From: Chryseobacterium artocarpi
GTDB lineage: Bacteria > Bacteroidota > Bacteroidia > Flavobacteriales > Weeksellaceae
Direction: 5' to 3'
NCBI RefSeq assembly: GCF_001684975.1
Contig: NZ_MAYH01000045.1
Location: 186,001 to 250,000 of the forward strand
Length of the DNA stretch: 64,000 bases
Below are positions 23,735 to 32,797 of this stretch, piece after piece. How positions within the stretch are numbered: the first letter of the stretch is position 1; every line of letters begins with the position of its first letter. The notes beneath the pieces are model-generated. The model saw only the letters and a program-made list of their open reading frames with translations, was not told where the DNA came from and did not search any database. The position numbers were made by a program, and so were the translations under genes.

Positions 23735-24931
23735 ATGAAGAAGTTAGGTATTGTAGTGTTTATTTTAGCGCTACTCAACACGTTAGAATCGTTAAGTATA
23801 GATCTTTATCTCCCAGCTTTCCCAAGCATGGCAGAAATTTTTAATACTGATATCGGGCATATCCAGGTGTCTATTTCGGTTTTCTTTGCCGGGTTTGCAT
23901 TCGGACAATTATTATGGGGTCCTTTGTCTGATAGAACAGGACGTAAGCCGATGTTATACTGTGGGCTTTTCCTTTTTATCATAGGAGCTGCTGCTATTTA
24001 TTTTACCTCAAATATTTATGTTTTATGGGCAATGCGTTTCCTTCAGGCATTCGGAGGAAGTGCGGGAATTGTTATTGGTAGAGCAATCATCATCGATCTT
24101 TATGATAAGCAAAAATCTGTAGCAATATTTTCCCAACAAACTCAGATCAGTGGAGTAGCGCCTATTATTGCGCCTTTGTTGGGAAGTGTATTTCTAAAAT
24201 ACTGGGGTTGGAACAGTTCGTTTGCCTTTCTGGTAATACTAGGGATTATTACATTTATTCTTGTATATAAATGCGTTCCTGAAACTAATGCCAGATTAGT
24301 GTCCAAAGATGCTGAAAATGCAGAAAAAAGAACAAATCTGATGGAGCAACTTAAAGTAATTATTGCCAATAAAGACTTTATAAGCAATACCATGGTAGGA
24401 AGTGTAGCTTTTGCATCTTTGATCATCTATATCTCTAATGCACCTTTCCTTTTTATGGAATTACACGGTTTTTCCAGTGAAGTTTTCGGGCTTATATTTG
24501 CCTTCAATTCTGTAGCATTGATCCTGGCTGCTTATATTACTCCGAGACTGATCAAAAGAATTGAGGAAACCAGACTGAAGTTTATTGCAACGGTTATTTT
24601 GTTTTCTTCATGTTGTCTGCATATTCTGGTTTCTACGTATCAGCTATCAGTAGGATTGGAAATTATACTGTTACACATTTCATTACTGGCGATAGGAATC
24701 TTATTCCCGATAACCTCTGCTCACGCTTTATCATCCTTTAAAGAAGGTCGTGGTACTGCTGCAGCACTGATGGGCTTTATGCAGCTTATGGTCACCTTTA
24801 TTATTTCGGGTATTGTAGGACTAATGGAAGCTCAATCTATCATTCCGATGGTGGCTACAAGAGCTTTAATTGCCATTATTGCAGTATGGTTTGCCTATCG
24901 TTCTCTGAAAAGTATCAGAGCATTTGCTTAG
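23735..24931 (+). CDS. Bcr/CflA-family MFS drug exporter
   Basis: This is a 398-residue inner-membrane protein with 12 predicted helices. The first helix carries LESLSIDLYLPAFPSMAEIF, characteristic of the Bcr/CflA drug:proton antiporters. The loop motif A appears as LLWGPLSDRTGRKPMLYCGL (about 62-81). Helix 5 has the antiporter-type motif with SGVAPIIAPLLGSVFLKYWG. It likely exports small toxic compounds. Placed directly after the AraC-type regulator, it may be controlled by it. Confidence 0.92.
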   Translation: MKKLGIVVFILALLNTLESLSIDLYLPAFPSMAEIFNTDIGHIQVSISVFFAGFAFGQLLWGPLSDRTGRKPMLYCGLFLFIIGAAAIYFTSNIYVLWAMRFLQAFGGSAGIVIGRAIIIDLYDKQKSVAIFSQQTQISGVAPIIAPLLGSVFLKYWGWNSSFAFLVILGIITFILVYKCVPETNARLVSKDAENAEKRTNLMEQLKVIIANKDFISNTMVGSVAFASLIIYISNAPFLFMELHGFSSEVFGLIFAFNSVALILAAYITPRLIKRIEETRLKFIATVILFSSCCLHILVSTYQLSVGLEIILLHISLLAIGILFPITSAHALSSFKEGRGTAAALMGFMQLMVTFIISGIVGLMEAQSIIPMVATRALIAIIAVWFAYRSLKSIRAFA

Positions 24932-25055
24932 ATATTCAAAAGTACTTAAAGACATTATCCTGTTACTTTATCTGTTGGTCATCATAGACCTGCACTTAAT
25001 CAAGTAATTTTTGTAAAAAACCGTCAAAGGATTCTCTTTGCATAAAATTTAGAAT

Positions 25056-25964
25056 ATGAAAAGAAACCTTTTGACGGCTTTTTGCTGTCTGTTGCCGTTA
25101 GGGTATTGGATAAGCGCACAGTCAGGAATCTCAGCGGAACTTAAAACTGAATATATTCCTTCTTCCAATTACATTCGCCCTGAAGACAGCCTTAAAACAA
25201 ATTCCAAAAGTGATTTTAAAAGAGCGACCCTGAATCTTAGCATCCCTTTATCTGTAAAGAAAGACAGCGCAGGAAGAATAAAGGCATGGTCAATGCTGTT
25301 GAGTGGATCCTATGCAAAAATGTCTCATAAAAATTATGAAACACCTTTGTTTCCTGATCAAATGCTGAATGCACAGGTAGGATTACAACACATAAGACCC
25401 TTAGGAAAAAAATGGAGTATGATGATGATGGCATCTGTAGGGCTGTATACAGATCTGGAAAGAATAAGTTCTGATGATATTTTGGGACAGGGAGGGGTTT
25501 TGTTTATCAGACATTTTAATCCAAATTTAGCATTGGGTGGAGGGCCGGTGCTTACCACTGCATTTGGACCGCCGATGGTTTTACCCTGGATTTATTTCGA
25601 CTGGAAAACAAACGGAAAAGTGAAGTTTAAGCTGAACTTCCCCGAAGGTGCTGAAGCCGGATACGAATTTTCAGATGCACTCACTTTAAAAGCTGTGGTA
25701 AACCTCAGTGGAATGGTTGTAGAGAGAAATAAAGATGGGAAATCCACTATGTTTGGCTATCAGCAGATTACGGCGGGGCTCAGACCGGAAATCAAAATTA
25801 CGGATAAACTAAGCTTAGGAGTTACAGGAGGCTCAACTTTGGTGAGAAGCTTTAGCGAAAGCGAAAGAAAAATTAAAAGCATTTTTAAAGATAAAAAAAT
25901 GGCAGACCCAAAGTTTGCCAGTACTTTTTATGTAGCTGTTTCTCTACGTTGGAATTTACCATAA
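25056..25964 (+). CDS. DUF6268-type outer-membrane barrel protein
   Basis: This encodes 302 residues. A signal peptide (about 1-21, ending WISAQ) precedes a long stretch of alternating hydrophobic residues with aromatic caps, typical of an outer-membrane beta-barrel. The C-terminal strand FYVAVSLRWNLP fits a barrel-assembly signal. The pattern resembles DUF6268 proteins common in Bacteroidota, of unknown function. It is a single gene followed by a repeat region and the convergent LytTR regulator gene. Confidence 0.75.
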   Translation: MKRNLLTAFCCLLPLGYWISAQSGISAELKTEYIPSSNYIRPEDSLKTNSKSDFKRATLNLSIPLSVKKDSAGRIKAWSMLLSGSYAKMSHKNYETPLFPDQMLNAQVGLQHIRPLGKKWSMMMMASVGLYTDLERISSDDILGQGGVLFIRHFNPNLALGGGPVLTTAFGPPMVLPWIYFDWKTNGKVKFKLNFPEGAEAGYEFSDALTLKAVVNLSGMVVERNKDGKSTMFGYQQITAGLRPEIKITDKLSLGVTGGSTLVRSFSESERKIKSIFKDKKMADPKFASTFYVAVSLRWNLP

Positions 25965-25978
25965 AATAAGGAGAAAAG

Positions 25979-26046
25979 AAGCTGGAGTGCTTTTGAGATG
26001 TTTTTTTAACTTCAAGAATTTCCCCGCCCAGTCTCCAGCTTCCCTC
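25979..26046. repeat. inverted GAAGCTGGAG / CTCCAGCTTC with heptamer phrasing
   Basis: GAAGCTGGAG (25979-25988) is repeated in inverted form as CTCCAGCTTC (about 26031-26040) across 42 nt. The right arm reads as 7-mers AGTCTCC, AGCTTCC, CTCTTTT. It lies between convergent genes and may be a decayed heptamer array or a weak bidirectional terminator. Confidence 0.45.
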
Positions 26047-26048
26047 TT

Positions 26049-26783
26049 TTATTTACTGATCAGCTTTTTATATACCACCTGATTCAATAGTTCTTCCTTA
26101 CGGGTACGGGAAATAGGAAGCTCCGTCTTATTAATGTATAAACGCCCTCCGGAAATCATATCAATGTGAATGATATTGATCAGAAATGACTTATGAATTC
26201 TGAAGAAATGTTCGGAAGGGAGTGATTCTTCAATTGCTTTCATCGTCTGATGGATGATCAGCGATTTATCCTTAAAATGCAGCTTGGTATAGTTCTGCAT
26301 ACTTTCAATATATAAAATATCTACCCAGGAAACCTTAATGAAGGTATCGGATTGCCTTACATACAAAAAAGGATCATCCAAAGAAGTGTTTTTCTTTAGC
26401 TTTTCACTGATGATAAACTGCTGCTGAGCTTTATTCACTGCCTGATAAAAACGGTTAAAAGCAATAGGCTTTAAAAGATAATCCACAACCTGAAGACGGA
26501 ATCCTTCCAGTGCATATTCGGAATAAGATGTGGTAAAAATACATAAAGGCGGGTTTTCAAGCTGCTCCAAAAAATCAATACCATTAAGATAAGGCATATT
26601 GATATCCAGAAAAATAAGATCGATTTCGCTTTCTTTTACTTTAGCATCAGCTTCCAAAGCTGTGGCACATGTACCTTCCACTGATAAAAAATCAATCTGG
26701 TCCGCAAGCTCTTTAAGATGGAATCTTGCCAAAGGTTCATCATCTACGATCAGACATTTCATTTTAGGGATATTACTGCTCAT
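26049..26783 (-). CDS. LytTR-family response regulator (first system)
   Basis: This encodes 244 residues. The receiver domain (about 5-120) has the acidic pair in LIVDDEPLARFH, the phospho-acceptor Asp in DLIFLDINMP, the Thr/Ser in CIFTTSYSEYAL and the Lys in VDYLLKPIAF. The LytTR DNA-binding domain (about 145-240) shows FIKVSWVDILYIESMQNYTK and FFRIHKSFLINI. It overlaps the upstream kinase gene by 11 bp. Targets are not evident; the neighbouring barrel genes are plausible. Confidence 0.93.
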   Translation of the reverse strand: MSSNIPKMKCLIVDDEPLARFHLKELADQIDFLSVEGTCATALEADAKVKESEIDLIFLDINMPYLNGIDFLEQLENPPLCIFTTSYSEYALEGFRLQVVDYLLKPIAFNRFYQAVNKAQQQFIISEKLKKNTSLDDPFLYVRQSDTFIKVSWVDILYIESMQNYTKLHFKDKSLIIHQTMKAIEESLPSEHFFRIHKSFLINIIHIDMISGGRLYINKTELPISRTRKEELLNQVVYKKLISK

Positions 26784-27828
26784 TTTTTTCTGAGAGTTTT
26801 AGGGTTAAATTTACTTTATAGACAAGATTATCGGTTTCAATTTTCAGATCATAGGCTTCTGGATATTGAAGCTTTAAACGTTTTTGTACATTTTGCAGAC
26901 CAATTCCTCCATCCTTCTTTTTATGAATAGCAATATCAGAATATGAATTTTCAATATAAAAGAAAAGATTGCTGTTTTCCTCTTTACAAAAAATTTTAAC
27001 ATAGCCTATCTGTCCGGGTAGCCTACACACATATTTAAAAGCATTTTCAATAAATGGAATCAGAAGCAATGGCGCAATAAAAGCTTTATTATTACTGATT
27101 TCCAAGGTTGATTGTACATTCAGTTCATTCCCCCATCGTAACTTTTCTACTTCAATCAGGTTTTGCAGATATTCAATTTCCTTATCCAGCGGAACCAGAT
27201 TTTGATTACAGTGATACAGCTGATATCTCAGAATATCTGAAAACTTCATCAGTAAAAAATCTGCAAGTTCCGTATCTCGTTTCATCAGGATATGGATATG
27301 ATTCAGAATATTAAAAACAACATGCGGATTGATCTGATCCTGAAGAAGTTTAAGCTGATTCTCAAGATGTGCCTGCTGAAGAAGGATATGATCGCGCTCT
27401 ATTCTTCCATGTTCTTTGTAGAATTTAATTCCACAGGCAGATCCGTTGATCAGGAAAGAAGCGGGCAAAGACATATAAAATCCCCGCCACAAAAAAGGTA
27501 AGTGATCTTTGAAATCCGGAGGAAGCTGGTGCTTGGGAGCTGCTTCTAGATAGGTGAAAATAACAGAAAAAATGGCGCTCAGAATAAAAATAACCATGAC
27601 CGTCTGAACCAGAAACTGTTTCATTTTTTTTTCACGTAAAGCTTTTGGCAGTAGTTTACTGGTTAAAAAATGCGTGAACGTAAATGAACTGACAGAGATG
27701 ATAATTGCCTGCACTATTGCAAGATATTTGTCTGTCTCAGTCTGAAAGTTACACCATAGTACAATCGTAAGGACAAGCCAAAAGATGAAAGTAAAAATAT
27801 ATTCTTTTAGAACAAAGGGTTTTGTCAT
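26773..27828 (-). CDS. LytS-type sensor histidine kinase (first system)
   Basis: This 351-residue inner-membrane protein has four predicted N-terminal helices (about 10-27, 35-57, 74-94 and 113-132). A linker coiled coil and a His_kinase domain follow, with the phospho-acceptor in LLQDQINPHVVFNILNHIHI. ATPase motifs are PLLLIPFIENAFKYV (N box) and GGIGLQNVQKRL (G box). No periplasmic sensor domain is present, so it may sense a membrane signal. It would phosphorylate the LytTR regulator encoded directly downstream. Confidence 0.92.
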   Translation of the reverse strand: MTKPFVLKEYIFTFIFWLVLTIVLWCNFQTETDKYLAIVQAIIISVSSFTFTHFLTSKLLPKALREKKMKQFLVQTVMVIFILSAIFSVIFTYLEAAPKHQLPPDFKDHLPFLWRGFYMSLPASFLINGSACGIKFYKEHGRIERDHILLQQAHLENQLKLLQDQINPHVVFNILNHIHILMKRDTELADFLLMKFSDILRYQLYHCNQNLVPLDKEIEYLQNLIEVEKLRWGNELNVQSTLEISNNKAFIAPLLLIPFIENAFKYVCRLPGQIGYVKIFCKEENSNLFFYIENSYSDIAIHKKKDGGIGLQNVQKRLKLQYPEAYDLKIETDNLVYKVNLTLKLSEKNEQ

Positions 27829-27908
27829 GAGAGCAATCTGAAGAGAGTTTATAAAAAATTAGAAACTGCAGGGTTACAGTTTCTAATAAGTAAAGATAAT
27901 TCAAGTTT

Positions 27909-28505
27909 TTAGAATAAGAAATAACCAATCCCAAGGGTGAAACTGTGGGGCTTAGATTTAAATTCCTTACTGATGTTTGACAATCCGTTTTCATATCGCA
28001 GATCTACAGTAAAATTTTTATAGTCTATTCCTATACCTCCTGTAATTCCGATATTGGATTTATCAAACTTTTTAAAGCCTTCCTGAATAGATTCGGAAGC
28101 AGATAGCTTGTTGTTGAATGCATAGCTGTAAACACCGCCGGCGAATGCTCTTAAATTGAAATCATCTGTGTTAATGATCTTATATCCTACTACCACAGGA
28201 ATATCAATAGCATTCCATGTCAGTTTGGCGGAACCACCAGATTTTTCTTCGTACGATGCTTTTCTTTTGTTGAATAGCGCTTCTCCTTGTACATACAGGC
28301 TTCCAATATCTACTCTTGTCATTACCCCTGCCTGATAGCCAAAACCGTATTTCCCTTCCAAGGAAGAAGATTCCGTTGAGGTTTTTGTAAAATTTGTTCC
28401 TCCTTTCACTCCCACATGAAGAGCCGGTTTTTGCTGTGCCTGAGTTTCTACGGAACAGGTAATGCATAATAACAATGAGCAGAATGCTAAAAATTGTTGT
28501 TTCAT
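27909..28505 (-). CDS. porin-family outer-membrane beta-barrel protein
   Basis: Using the ATG at 28505 gives 198 residues with a clear signal peptide (MKQQFLAFCSLLLCITCSVE, ending TQAQQ); a 13-codon upstream extension is unlikely. The mature part starts LHVGVKGGTNFTK, the usual entry strand of PorT/OMP_b-brl proteins, and ends SFTLGIGYFLF, a barrel-closing strand with terminal Phe. The role is unknown. It lies directly upstream of the kinase/LytTR pair on the same strand, 404 bp from the next upstream gene start. Confidence 0.85.
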   Translation of the reverse strand: MKQQFLAFCSLLLCITCSVETQAQQKPALHVGVKGGTNFTKTSTESSSLEGKYGFGYQAGVMTRVDIGSLYVQGEALFNKRKASYEEKSGGSAKLTWNAIDIPVVVGYKIINTDDFNLRAFAGGVYSYAFNNKLSASESIQEGFKKFDKSNIGITGGIGIDYKNFTVDLRYENGLSNISKEFKSKPHSFTLGIGYFLF

Positions 28506-28667
28506 AATTTTAATTATTGTTAGAAATTTGATGCAAAACAACAATTCTGAACGGAGGACAGAAATTTTATTTGATGAACGGTAAAAGGGTGTTGACGAGC
28601 TGTATATTTTTCAGGAATAGAAAGGTGTATCTATTTAATCTTAGAAGATTAGTTGGAGCAAAAAATA

Positions 28668-28690
28668 ACCCCGGTTATCTGTACCGGGGT
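28668..28690 (-). terminator. terminator of the pepT operon
   Basis: ACCCCGGT pairs with ACCGGGGT around TATCTGT. On the minus strand the stem is followed by TATTTTTTGC. Confidence 0.8.
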
Positions 28691-28696
28691 CATATT

Positions 28697-29269
28697 TTAT
28701 TTTTTGAATGTTAAAACTAAAGGCATCATCACTGTAGATGATACCGGTTTTCCATTACTTTCTGCAGGTTTCCACTTGCCATTTTCTTTGATACGGTAGA
28801 AGGCTGCTTCAATAAATGCATTTACATCTTCATTATTTCCTTTTACATGAGCATCAAGAGCATTTCCTTTAGAATCTACTACAAAGGCTAATGTCGCTTT
28901 ATAAGAATCTGAAGAGTAATTTAAAAAAGCAAGATCAACTGCCTGGGATAATGACTTCTGAAAAGCTGCTTTACCAGTTTCGTAATCTGCTTCTTTCGTC
29001 ACTTTTGTTTTTACAGGCGGATCGTTATTTAACACCTTTTTCTCGTCTTCAGCAATTTTATCAAGAGCATTTTTGTAAGACGTTATTTTGTCTTCCGTAA
29101 GAAGCCACTCCAGCTTAGTTCTTAAATCGTTAGGCTTAGGATATTTGTTATACAGAGCCGTTTTCTTTCTTTCATATTTGGAATCAGCTTTTTGAAATGC
29201 AGATACCTGTGCACCCGCGAAAGCAAATGTAGATATGAACGCTAATGCTAAGAGTTTTTTCATCTTCAT
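28697..29269 (-). CDS. secreted protein with degenerate TonB C-terminal domain
   Basis: This 190-residue protein has a signal peptide (about 1-20, FAFAGAQ). A helical charged middle (about 25-100) follows. The C-terminal region YKATLAFVVDSKGNALDAHV and KWKPAESNGKPVSSTVMMPL reads like the TonB_C domain of stand-alone Bacteroidota proteins. It would be periplasmic. The start codon overlaps the pepT stop by 1 bp (TAATG), so translation is coupled to pepT. Its link to peptide metabolism is unknown. Confidence 0.75.
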   Translation of the reverse strand: MKMKKLLALAFISTFAFAGAQVSAFQKADSKYERKKTALYNKYPKPNDLRTKLEWLLTEDKITSYKNALDKIAEDEKKVLNNDPPVKTKVTKEADYETGKAAFQKSLSQAVDLAFLNYSSDSYKATLAFVVDSKGNALDAHVKGNNEDVNAFIEAAFYRIKENGKWKPAESNGKPVSSTVMMPLVLTFKK

Positions 29270-30516
29270 TATGCTTTTACGATGTTAATAATAACCTCAG
29301 TTGCTTTTTCCATGCTTTCTAACGCTACATATTCGTATGGTCCATGGAAATTGATTCCTCCAGCGAAGATATTAGGACAAGGTAATCCCATATAAGAAAG
29401 CTGAGCACCATCCGTACCCCCTCTGATCGCTTTGATCTTTGGCTCAATACCAGCTTCAGTCATTGCTTTTGCCGCAAGATCTACAATGTGCATCTTACCT
29501 TCAAACTGTTGCTTCATATTTCTATATTGTTCCTTGATCTCCACTTCAGCAGTTCCTTCACCATGTTTTTGGTTGAATTCAGCTACTTTTTCTTCCATGA
29601 ATTTCTTTCTTGCTTCAAATTTGTCAGCATCGTGATCTCGGATGATATACTGAAGTTTCGCCTCAGAAATGTCAGCTGTAATGTCCATTAAGTGGTAGAA
29701 TCCATCAAATCCTTTTGTAGTTGCAGGAGTTTCATTAGTAGGAAGCATTTGAGCAAATTCAGCAGCTAATAATGCCGCATTGATCATTTTACCATATGCA
29801 TAGCCCGGGTGTACGCTCAATCCGTGGATTTTTACCACAGCTCCTGCTGCATTAAAGTTTTCGTACTCCAATTCTCCAACTTCTCCACCATCCATTGTGT
29901 AAGCCCATTCAGCACCGAATTTAGCTACATCAAACTTATGTGCACCTCTTCCGATTTCCTCGTCAGGAGTGAATCCTACAGCAATTCTTCCATGCTTGAT
30001 CTCTGGGTGGGCGATAAGATATTCAGCAGCTGTTACAATCTCTGCACAACCCGCTTTATCATCAGCACCTAGAAGCGTAGTTCCGTCAGTAGTAATTAAA
30101 GTCTGCCCGATGTATTTTTTTAAACTTTCAAATCTTGAAGGAGACAAAGTGAATCCTGTAGTCTGGTTCAATAGAAGATCATTCCCATCATAGTTTTCCC
30201 AAACCTGAGGCTTTACATTTTCCCCGTTGAAATCTGGTGATGTATCATAGTGTGAAATGAACCCAATGGTAGGTCTGTCATCATTTTCAAGGTTAGAAGG
30301 AACGTAGCCCATAATATAACCGTGTTCATCAATTGAAACATTTTCCAGACCGATATTCTTCAGTTCTTCTGTAATGTAATTCGCAATATTCCACTGACGC
30401 TCAGTAGAAGGAGTAGACTCACTTTCTGCATCACTCGTTGAATATATTTTTACATAGCTAAGAAAACGGTTCAGTAATTTCTCTTTCCATAAAGGATTGA
30501 ATTCTATTGTACTCAT
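29269..30516 (-). CDS. pepT: peptidase T (tripeptide aminopeptidase)
   Basis: The preferred start is the ATG at 30516 (MSTIEFNPLW), giving 415 residues; an 11-codon extension starting at 30549 is less likely. It is a dizinc M20B peptidase removing N-terminal residues from tripeptides in the cytoplasm. Zinc-site motifs are GFISHYDTSPDF, LLGADDKAGCAEIV, VGFTPDEEIGRGAHKFD and YTMDGGEVGELEYENFNAA. SVHPGYAYGKMINA and IRGGTDGAQLSYMGLPCPNI complete the family pattern. It leads a two-gene operon ending in a strong terminator. Confidence 0.95.
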   Translation of the reverse strand: MSTIEFNPLWKEKLLNRFLSYVKIYSTSDAESESTPSTERQWNIANYITEELKNIGLENVSIDEHGYIMGYVPSNLENDDRPTIGFISHYDTSPDFNGENVKPQVWENYDGNDLLLNQTTGFTLSPSRFESLKKYIGQTLITTDGTTLLGADDKAGCAEIVTAAEYLIAHPEIKHGRIAVGFTPDEEIGRGAHKFDVAKFGAEWAYTMDGGEVGELEYENFNAAGAVVKIHGLSVHPGYAYGKMINAALLAAEFAQMLPTNETPATTKGFDGFYHLMDITADISEAKLQYIIRDHDADKFEARKKFMEEKVAEFNQKHGEGTAEVEIKEQYRNMKQQFEGKMHIVDLAAKAMTEAGIEPKIKAIRGGTDGAQLSYMGLPCPNIFAGGINFHGPYEYVALESMEKATEVIINIVKA

Positions 30517-30678
30517 CAGATTTATCATAAATTTTAACAAAGTTAGCAAATTTGACGCTCAGAATGCATTATTTGATACTGAATATCAGTTATTGAAATT
30601 ATAAATCAGTTATAAATATTTGAAAATCAAAATAATGTTAGCTTTGTATGTAGTAGATACTAAATAGTTTAGTTTTAT

Positions 30679-30686
30679 TATATTTG
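30679..30686 (+). promoter_or_regulatory. -7 box for the HMG-CoA lyase gene
   Basis: TATATTTG matches TAnnTTTG, 19 bp before the start codon. Confidence 0.5.
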
Positions 30687-30705
30687 AGAAAATCAAAAAG
30701 TAAAA

Positions 30706-31554
30706 ATGTTTCTTACCGAATGTCCTAGAGATGCAATGCAGGGATGGGGAGAATTTATCCCTACCAACAAGAAGATAGATTATATCAACTCCTTGATGGA
30801 TGTTGGCTTTGATGTATTGGACTGTCTGAGCTTTGTTTCTCCAAAAGCAATTCCCCAGATGGCTGACTCTGATGAGGTGGCAGAAAATATCGATAAATCC
30901 CGTTCCAAAACGAAAGTTTCAGCTATTATTGGAAACTATAGAGGAGCAGAAAAAGCATTAAAACATGAATCTGTGGATATCCTTGGATTTCCGTTCTCTA
31001 TTTCTGAAACATTTCAGCACAGAAATACCAATAAGAGTCAGGACGAAGCTTTTGAGGAGATCATTAAAATGCTTGAGCTGGTAAAAAGCGAAGGAAAACA
31101 ATTGAATATTTACTTTTCCATGGCATTTGGAAACCCTTACGGTGAAATGTGGAAGTGGGAAGATGTAGATCAATGGGCGCAAAGATTCTCTGATATTGGA
31201 GTAAAGGACATTCTGCTTTCTGATACAACAGGAGTGGCAACTCCGGAAACCATTGCCCTTTTATTTGAAAAAATTCCGTCTAAATATCCTGAAATCAACT
31301 TCGGAGGACATTTTCATAACCGTTATGAAGAATCTTATTCAAAACTGAAAGCGGCTTATGATCAAGGTTGTAGAAGATTTGATAGCGCGATTAAAGGAAT
31401 CGGTGGTTGTCCTATGGCTAAAGACGATCTTGTTGGAAATATGCCTACAGAGCAGGTAATCAATTTTATGAGCGTTGAAAAAGCTGATCATAAACTGAAT
31501 CTGCTGAACTTTGAAAGTTCTTATAATAAGGCGAAGGATATTTTTCATTTTTAA
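30706..31554 (+). CDS. hydroxymethylglutaryl-CoA lyase
   Basis: This 282-residue cytoplasmic TIM-barrel enzyme of the HMGL-like family would split 3-hydroxy-3-methylglutaryl-CoA into acetyl-CoA and acetoacetate, the last step of leucine degradation. Motifs are LTECPRDAMQGW (Arg/Asp catalytic entry), VSPKAIPQMAD, SDTTGVATP, FGGHFHNRYE (metal His pair) and IGGCPMAKDDLVGNMPTE, which carries the catalytic-loop Cys. It is somewhat shorter than typical bacterial HMGL proteins (about 300). The rhodanese gene follows by 29 bp. Other leucine-pathway genes are not in the window. Confidence 0.9.
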   Translation: MFLTECPRDAMQGWGEFIPTNKKIDYINSLMDVGFDVLDCLSFVSPKAIPQMADSDEVAENIDKSRSKTKVSAIIGNYRGAEKALKHESVDILGFPFSISETFQHRNTNKSQDEAFEEIIKMLELVKSEGKQLNIYFSMAFGNPYGEMWKWEDVDQWAQRFSDIGVKDILLSDTTGVATPETIALLFEKIPSKYPEINFGGHFHNRYEESYSKLKAAYDQGCRRFDSAIKGIGGCPMAKDDLVGNMPTEQVINFMSVEKADHKLNLLNFESSYNKAKDIFHF

Positions 31555-31583
31555 AATGATTTTTTAATCTAAAACAACAGAAA

Positions 31584-32420
31584 ATGTCTCCAATCATACC
31601 ATCATCCCAATTAAAAAATATTTCCAGTGACAATCTTATCATTCTTGATGCAAGAATCGGGAAAGATGTAAAACAAAACTATCTTGATAAGCATATCAAA
31701 GGAGCAAGATTCATCGATTTGGATACAGATCTGGCTGAAATAGGAGAAAATGCAGCTTTCGGAGGCAGACATCCGCTTCCGACTCCGGGAAAATTTGCAG
31801 AAACACTTTCCAATCTTGGAATAACTGAAGATGCTCATATTGTAGTTTATGATGATAAAAATGGTTCCAATGCAGCCGCTAGGGCTTGGTGGATGTTAAA
31901 ATCTTTTGGCTTTGAAAATGTACAGGTTTTGGATGGCGGAATTCAGGCTGCTGAAAAAGAGAGTGTGGAATTTTCATCAGGAGAAGAAATCTTTGAAAAA
32001 GCTCCGCTGATTAATAGAACAGATTGGTCTTTGCCTGTTTCAAGCCTTGAAAACGTTGAAGATGAATTAAGAAACAATTCTTCTACCGTTATTGATGTAA
32101 GAGATGCTTACCGATACAGAGGAGAGTCTGAACCTATCGATCTTGTTGCGGGGCATATTCCTGGAGCTATTAATATTCCTTTTTCTGAGAATCTGGATGA
32201 AAACGGATTGTTCCTAAGTCCGGAAGTTTTAAAAGAAAAATACAGCCAATTATTGGAAAATAAACCTGAACATCTGATTATTCACTGTGGTTCGGGAGTG
32301 ACGGCGTGTCATACGATTTTAGCATTGGCTCATGCAGGATTTGATATCCCCAATCTTTATGTAGGCTCATGGAGTGAGTGGAGCAGGAGAGAAGGAAAAG
32401 AAGTGGCTAAAGATATTTAA
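31584..32420 (+). CDS. thiosulfate/3-mercaptopyruvate sulfurtransferase
   Basis: This 278-residue tandem rhodanese protein has an inactive N-terminal repeat (about 8-125; SNAAARAWWMLKSFGFENVQ) and a catalytic C-terminal repeat (about 150-278). The active Cys is in IIHCGSGVTACHTI; the CGSGVT loop favours mercaptopyruvate over thiosulfate in related enzymes. LVAGHIPGAINIPFSENLDE is the family motif before the loop. It transfers sulfane sulfur to an acceptor such as cyanide or thioredoxin. It follows the HMG-CoA lyase gene and ends at a bidirectional terminator. Confidence 0.92.
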   Translation: MSPIIPSSQLKNISSDNLIILDARIGKDVKQNYLDKHIKGARFIDLDTDLAEIGENAAFGGRHPLPTPGKFAETLSNLGITEDAHIVVYDDKNGSNAAARAWWMLKSFGFENVQVLDGGIQAAEKESVEFSSGEEIFEKAPLINRTDWSLPVSSLENVEDELRNNSSTVIDVRDAYRYRGESEPIDLVAGHIPGAINIPFSENLDENGLFLSPEVLKEKYSQLLENKPEHLIIHCGSGVTACHTILALAHAGFDIPNLYVGSWSEWSRREGKEVAKDI

Positions 32421-32426
32421 AATAAG

Positions 32427-32455
32427 AACCCCGAAAATTGCTCCGGGGTTTTATA
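32427..32455. terminator. bidirectional terminator
   Basis: AACCCCG pairs with CGGGGTT around a 10-nt loop between two convergent genes, with TTTTATATTTTTT on the plus side and an A-rich stretch on the other. Confidence 0.8.
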
Positions 32456-32467
32456 TTTTTTGTGGCA

Positions 32468-32794
32468 TTAAAGCATTCCAAGCTCAAACTTTGCCTCTTC
32501 ACTCATCATATCCTTATTCCAGCTAGGTTCGAAGGTAAGCTCTAAATCTACACTGTTTACATGTTCTACTTCCCCCACCTTGTCTTTTACTTCCTGAGGA
32601 AGTGTTTCTGCAACAGGACAGTTGGGAGTCGTAAGGGTCATGATAATTTTTACGTCAGCATCATCGGAGATCTGTACATCATAAATTAGCCCTAACTCGT
32701 AAATATCTACCGGAATTTCGGGGTCATATACGGTTTTCAGTACGCTGATGATTTCCTCACCAATGTCAGCAATTTGATCGTCTGTAAATTTCAT
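32468..32794 (-). CDS. SufT-like Fe-S assembly factor (MIP18/DUF59 family)
   Basis: This 108-residue protein has the DUF59 fold: VLKTVYDPEIPVDIYELGLI, IMTLTTPNCPVAETLPQEV with the conserved Cys, and LELTFEPSWNKDMMSEEAK. Members such as SufT help mature iron-sulfur proteins; PaaD paralogues work in phenylacetate oxidation, but no paa genes are nearby. It is the last gene of a four-gene minus-strand operon (zincin-like gene, csaA, exonuclease, this gene), 3 bp after the exonuclease gene. Confidence 0.88.
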   Translation of the reverse strand: MKFTDDQIADIGEEIISVLKTVYDPEIPVDIYELGLIYDVQISDDADVKIIMTLTTPNCPVAETLPQEVKDKVGEVEHVNSVDLELTFEPSWNKDMMSEEAKFELGML

Positions 32795-32797
32795 TTT

